From: Pasteurellaceae bacterium
GTDB taxonomy: Bacteria > Pseudomonadota > Gammaproteobacteria > Enterobacterales > Pasteurellaceae
Length of the DNA: 7,870 nucleotides
Direction: 5' to 3'
NCBI GenBank assembly: GCA_900756875.1
Contig: CAAELW010000141.1
Location: 1-7,870 of the forward strand
Part shown: positions 6,461-7,870 of the stretch, piece after piece
Layout of the letters: every line of letters begins with the position of its first letter
How positions within the stretch are numbered: the first letter of the stretch is position 1
Position numbers and translations under genes: made by a program
Notes under the pieces: model-generated
What the model was told of the DNA's origin: nothing
Database searches by the model: none
The model's input: only the letters and a program-made list of their open reading frames with translations

Positions 6461-7009
6461 ATGAAAACCGGAATTTCCGATAAAGAACTGGTACAAATTA
6501 GAGAGCAAATGCTGAAATTTGCTACATTACAAGTAAGCAATCCTGTATTAGCTGAAGATTTGGTGCAAGAGAGTTTTTTAAGTGCATTTAACCATCTTGA
6601 GCAATTTAAACGACAATCGGCATTTAAGACCTGGGTCTTTGCTATCTTAAAAAATAAAATCATCGATTTTCTTCGTCAGAAAGGCAAATTTGTACTGGAA
6701 ACCGAAATGGAAGATGAAGAACAAACGAATCATTTCTTTGATGAAGGGGGCCACTGGAAAGTTGAGCACTCTCCGCTTGATCTCGAACTAAGCGAAAGTG
6801 CTGTCTATTCTGAGGAGTTTTGGCTGATTTTTGAAACTTGCTTAACTTGCCTGCCCGCCAAGCAAGCCAAGATTTTTATGATGAGAGAGTTTTTGGAATT
6901 ATCTTCTGAAGAAATTTGCCAAGAAAATCAACTAAGCATAAGTAACTTGCACACCACACTCTATCGTGCCCGCTTACAACTTCAAAACTGCTTATCTCAT
7001 AAACTTTAA
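6461..7009 (+). CDS. ECF RNA polymerase sigma factor (RpoE2-like)
   Basis: A 182-residue group IV sigma factor, the normal ECF size. Region 2 spans about 15-75: AEDLVQESFLSAF (31-43) is the core-binding part, and FKTWVFAILKNKIIDFLRQ (55-73) the -10 recognition part. An acidic linker follows (80-115). Region 4 spans about 125-178, with LPAKQAKIFMMREFLELSSEEIC and a helix-turn-helix ending ISNLHTTLYRARLQL. The FW...FETCLTCLP stretch, with C127 and C130, and the EIC cysteine at 153 resemble a proteobacterial ECF group paired with very short zinc anti-sigma proteins. The ribosome site AAGGAA (6450-6455) supports the start. The anti-sigma gene follows, its ribosome site overlapping the stop codon. 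In H. influenzae I recall a comparable factor named RpoE2 in hypochlorite response; identity with it is inference. Confidence 0.92.
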   Translation: MKTGISDKELVQIREQMLKFATLQVSNPVLAEDLVQESFLSAFNHLEQFKRQSAFKTWVFAILKNKIIDFLRQKGKFVLETEMEDEEQTNHFFDEGGHWKVEHSPLDLELSESAVYSEEFWLIFETCLTCLPAKQAKIFMMREFLELSSEEICQENQLSISNLHTTLYRARLQLQNCLSHKL

Positions 7010-7013
7010 GGAG
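7008..7013 (+). promoter_or_regulatory. Ribosome binding site that fixes the anti-sigma start
   Basis: AAGGAG begins inside the sigma factor stop codon TAA and lies 7 bases before the ATG at 7021. It identifies the correct frame and points to translational coupling of sigma and anti-sigma. Confidence 0.85.
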
Positions 7014-7020
7014 TGACTTT

Positions 7021-7188
7021 ATGAAATGTCGCCAAGCGACTCGCCTTATTTCAGATGCTCAAGAACGACAATTAATGACCAAAGAAAAAATTGGGCTCAA
7101 TTTTCATCTTGCCATCTGTACACATTGCCGCAAATTTCAACGGAATTGTGGCACATTGAGAAAATTAATGAAGGATTTCAAAGGATAA
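7021..7188 (+). CDS. Short zinc-finger (zf-HC2/ZAS) anti-sigma factor, 55 residues
   Basis: A 55-residue protein starting MKCRQATRLISDAQER. The anti-sigma zinc motif H-x3-C-x2-C is formed by H29, C33 and C36, and with C3 gives the four ligands of a ZAS domain; C43 is an extra cysteine. The family model is that the domain clamps the ECF factor, and oxidation of the cysteines with zinc loss frees it. There is no membrane segment, so it should be cytoplasmic and sense oxidants that enter the cell. Opening and finger resemble the small zf-HC2 proteins that follow ECF sigma genes in many Proteobacteria, which I recall as somewhat longer. The start is set by AAGGAG overlapping the sigma stop. The overlapping frame from 7026 to 7217 is not the gene. 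A terminator hairpin follows the stop directly. Confidence 0.88.
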   Translation: MKCRQATRLISDAQERQLMTKEKIGLNFHLAICTHCRKFQRNCGTLRKLMKDFKG

Positions 7189-7215
7189 AAAAGCGGAAGA
7201 CAACTTCCGCTTATT
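7185..7215. terminator. Bidirectional terminator between the anti-sigma gene and ytfJ
   Basis: AAGCGGAAG (7191-7199) and CTTCCGCTT (7204-7212) form a 9-bp stem with an ACAA loop. On the minus strand the stem runs into six T residues, giving ytfJ a strong terminator. On the plus strand the tail (TTATTAGTCT) is weaker. It starts within 3 bases of the anti-sigma stop. Confidence 0.85.
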
Positions 7216-7221
7216 AGTCTA

Positions 7222-7782
7222 TTATTTCGCCATTAACGCTGTTGCACGAGAAATGACTTCTTTGATTTCATCATCCGTCAATTTCCCTTCTTTCACAAAT
7301 TGCACTTTGCCGGTTTTATCAAGCAAAATAATCACGCTATCTTTTTCACGTAATCCCCATGCGTTTTTGACCGCACTTTTATCATCTAAAATCACTTGGC
7401 TGTGGGCATTTTCTTTTTTACCTTTTTCTGCGCTACTTTTCACAAACATGCCAGTGCCCACAACAGCATCATCAGCATTAATAATCGTCGTGGTTTGATA
7501 TTTAGCTTGGTTAAAATGAGCGGCTTTGATAGCCTCGATCATCGCTTGATTTTTCTCTTTTGCCGCACTTCTGCCTGCAATATGCTGAATCACACGGACT
7601 TTGCCAGGTAATGTCGTTGAGCTCCATGATTTATAAGCCACATCATTGCCATTTAACGTGATTTCACCTTTATCCGAAACCGTTACATTGGCTAAAAGTT
7701 GGTTAGGTTGAATATTGTGCGCGAATGCATTGATTGAGATTAAACTGCCCATCACTGCACTCAAAAGCATAATTTTTTTCAT
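7222..7782 (-). CDS. ytfJ: YtfJ family exported thioredoxin-fold protein
   Basis: A 186-residue protein with a Sec signal peptide (MKKIMLLSAV, hydrophobic core, likely cut after NAFA at residue 21), so periplasmic. The mature part matches the YtfJ/HI0045 family: YKSW, the LPGKVRVIQHIAGRSAAKEKN block (about 58-78), YQTTTIINADDAVVGTGMFV (about 94-113), and the C-terminal DKTGKVQFVKEGKLTDDEI. The family has a thioredoxin-like fold, but the mature protein has no cysteine, so it is not a dithiol oxidoreductase; its role is unknown. The ribosome site GAGG (7791-7788) lies 5 bases before the ATG. It converges on the sigma/anti-sigma operon across a shared terminator, so any link with oxidative stress is only by position. 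One exact uptake signal and one single-mismatch copy (7562-7570) lie inside. Confidence 0.92.
   Translation of the reverse strand: MKKIMLLSAVMGSLISINAFAHNIQPNQLLANVTVSDKGEITLNGNDVAYKSWSSTTLPGKVRVIQHIAGRSAAKEKNQAMIEAIKAAHFNQAKYQTTTIINADDAVVGTGMFVKSSAEKGKKENAHSQVILDDKSAVKNAWGLREKDSVIILLDKTGKVQFVKEGKLTDDEIKEVISRATALMAK
7370..7378 (-). repeat. DNA uptake signal sequence (USS) in ytfJ
   Basis: Exact ACCGCACTT (AAGTGCGGT on the minus strand), within the ytfJ coding region. Confidence 0.9.
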
Positions 7783-7817
7783 AAATACCTCATAAATTCC
7801 GTGAAATTGCCCATTTT

Positions 7818-7846
7818 TTGGCGAATAGTCACTTTTTTGTTATACT
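7818..7846 (+). promoter_or_regulatory. Possible promoter for a gene beyond the right edge
   Basis: TTGGCG (7818-7823), exactly 17 bases, then TATACT (7841-7846), preceded by TGT. It points rightwards out of the window, divergent from ytfJ. The -10 is good and the -35 is poor. Confidence 0.35.
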
Positions 7847-7854
7847 CCGTGCGC

Positions 7855-7860
7855 ATTATA
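7855..7860 (-). promoter_or_regulatory. Likely -10 element of ytfJ
   Basis: On the minus strand a consensus TATAAT (7860-7855) lies about 70 bases before the ytfJ start. Its -35 would fall beyond the end of the window. A second, weaker TATAAC lies at 7844-7839. Confidence 0.4.
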
Positions 7861-7870
7861 CTTTGCTTAA

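Noticed and set aside
7026..7217. 63-codon plus-strand frame after the sigma gene
   Set aside because: It overlaps the anti-sigma gene in another frame, has no ribosome site of its own, runs through the terminator hairpin and resembles nothing.

Overview
The window reads as chromosome of a Haemophilus-type member of the Pasteurellaceae. It contains seven exact copies of the 9-bp uptake signal AAGTGCGGT (about one per 1.1 kb), it is AT-rich, and its proteins are close to enterobacterial/Haemophilus orthologues. Species cannot be fixed from the sequence alone; H. parainfluenzae or a near relative would fit.

Left part (1-2640): the end of cydD and complete cydC, overlapping by one base, encode the heterodimeric ABC exporter needed for cytochrome bd assembly. 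Immediately downstream, on the opposite strand, lies a complete 114-nt 4.5S signal recognition particle RNA (ffs) with a good sigma70 promoter and a 24-nt leader. The RNA gene accounts for the apparently empty cydC-nrdG gap.

Middle part (2640-6012): nrdG (activase of the anaerobic ribonucleotide reductase) converges on yjjV (TatD-type metal hydrolase), and their stop codons share a TTAA. ppiB (cytoplasmic cyclophilin) lies upstream of yjjV on the same strand and is separated from it by a terminator. It is divergent from cysS (cysteinyl-tRNA synthetase), the same divergent pair as in E. coli. A perfect 13-bp hairpin ends both cysS and the next gene.

Right part (6013-7870), the most interesting: a small exported methionine-rich MXKDX-repeat protein is divergent from a two-gene operon. 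That operon holds an ECF sigma factor and a 55-residue zinc-finger (ZAS/zf-HC2) anti-sigma factor, the latter in a frame easily missed. The divergent promoter region carries a 7-bp inverted repeat. Together these look like a compact envelope oxidant-response module in which a redox-sensitive Zn anti-sigma factor releases the sigma factor, and a periplasmic methionine 'sponge' absorbs hypochlorite-type oxidants. This is inference, supported by analogy with Met-rich periplasmic scavengers and ECF/ZAS pairs known elsewhere. The window closes with ytfJ, an exported thioredoxin-fold protein convergent with the sigma operon across a shared terminator, and with its upstream promoter region. No mobile element, CRISPR array, tRNA or broken gene was seen.
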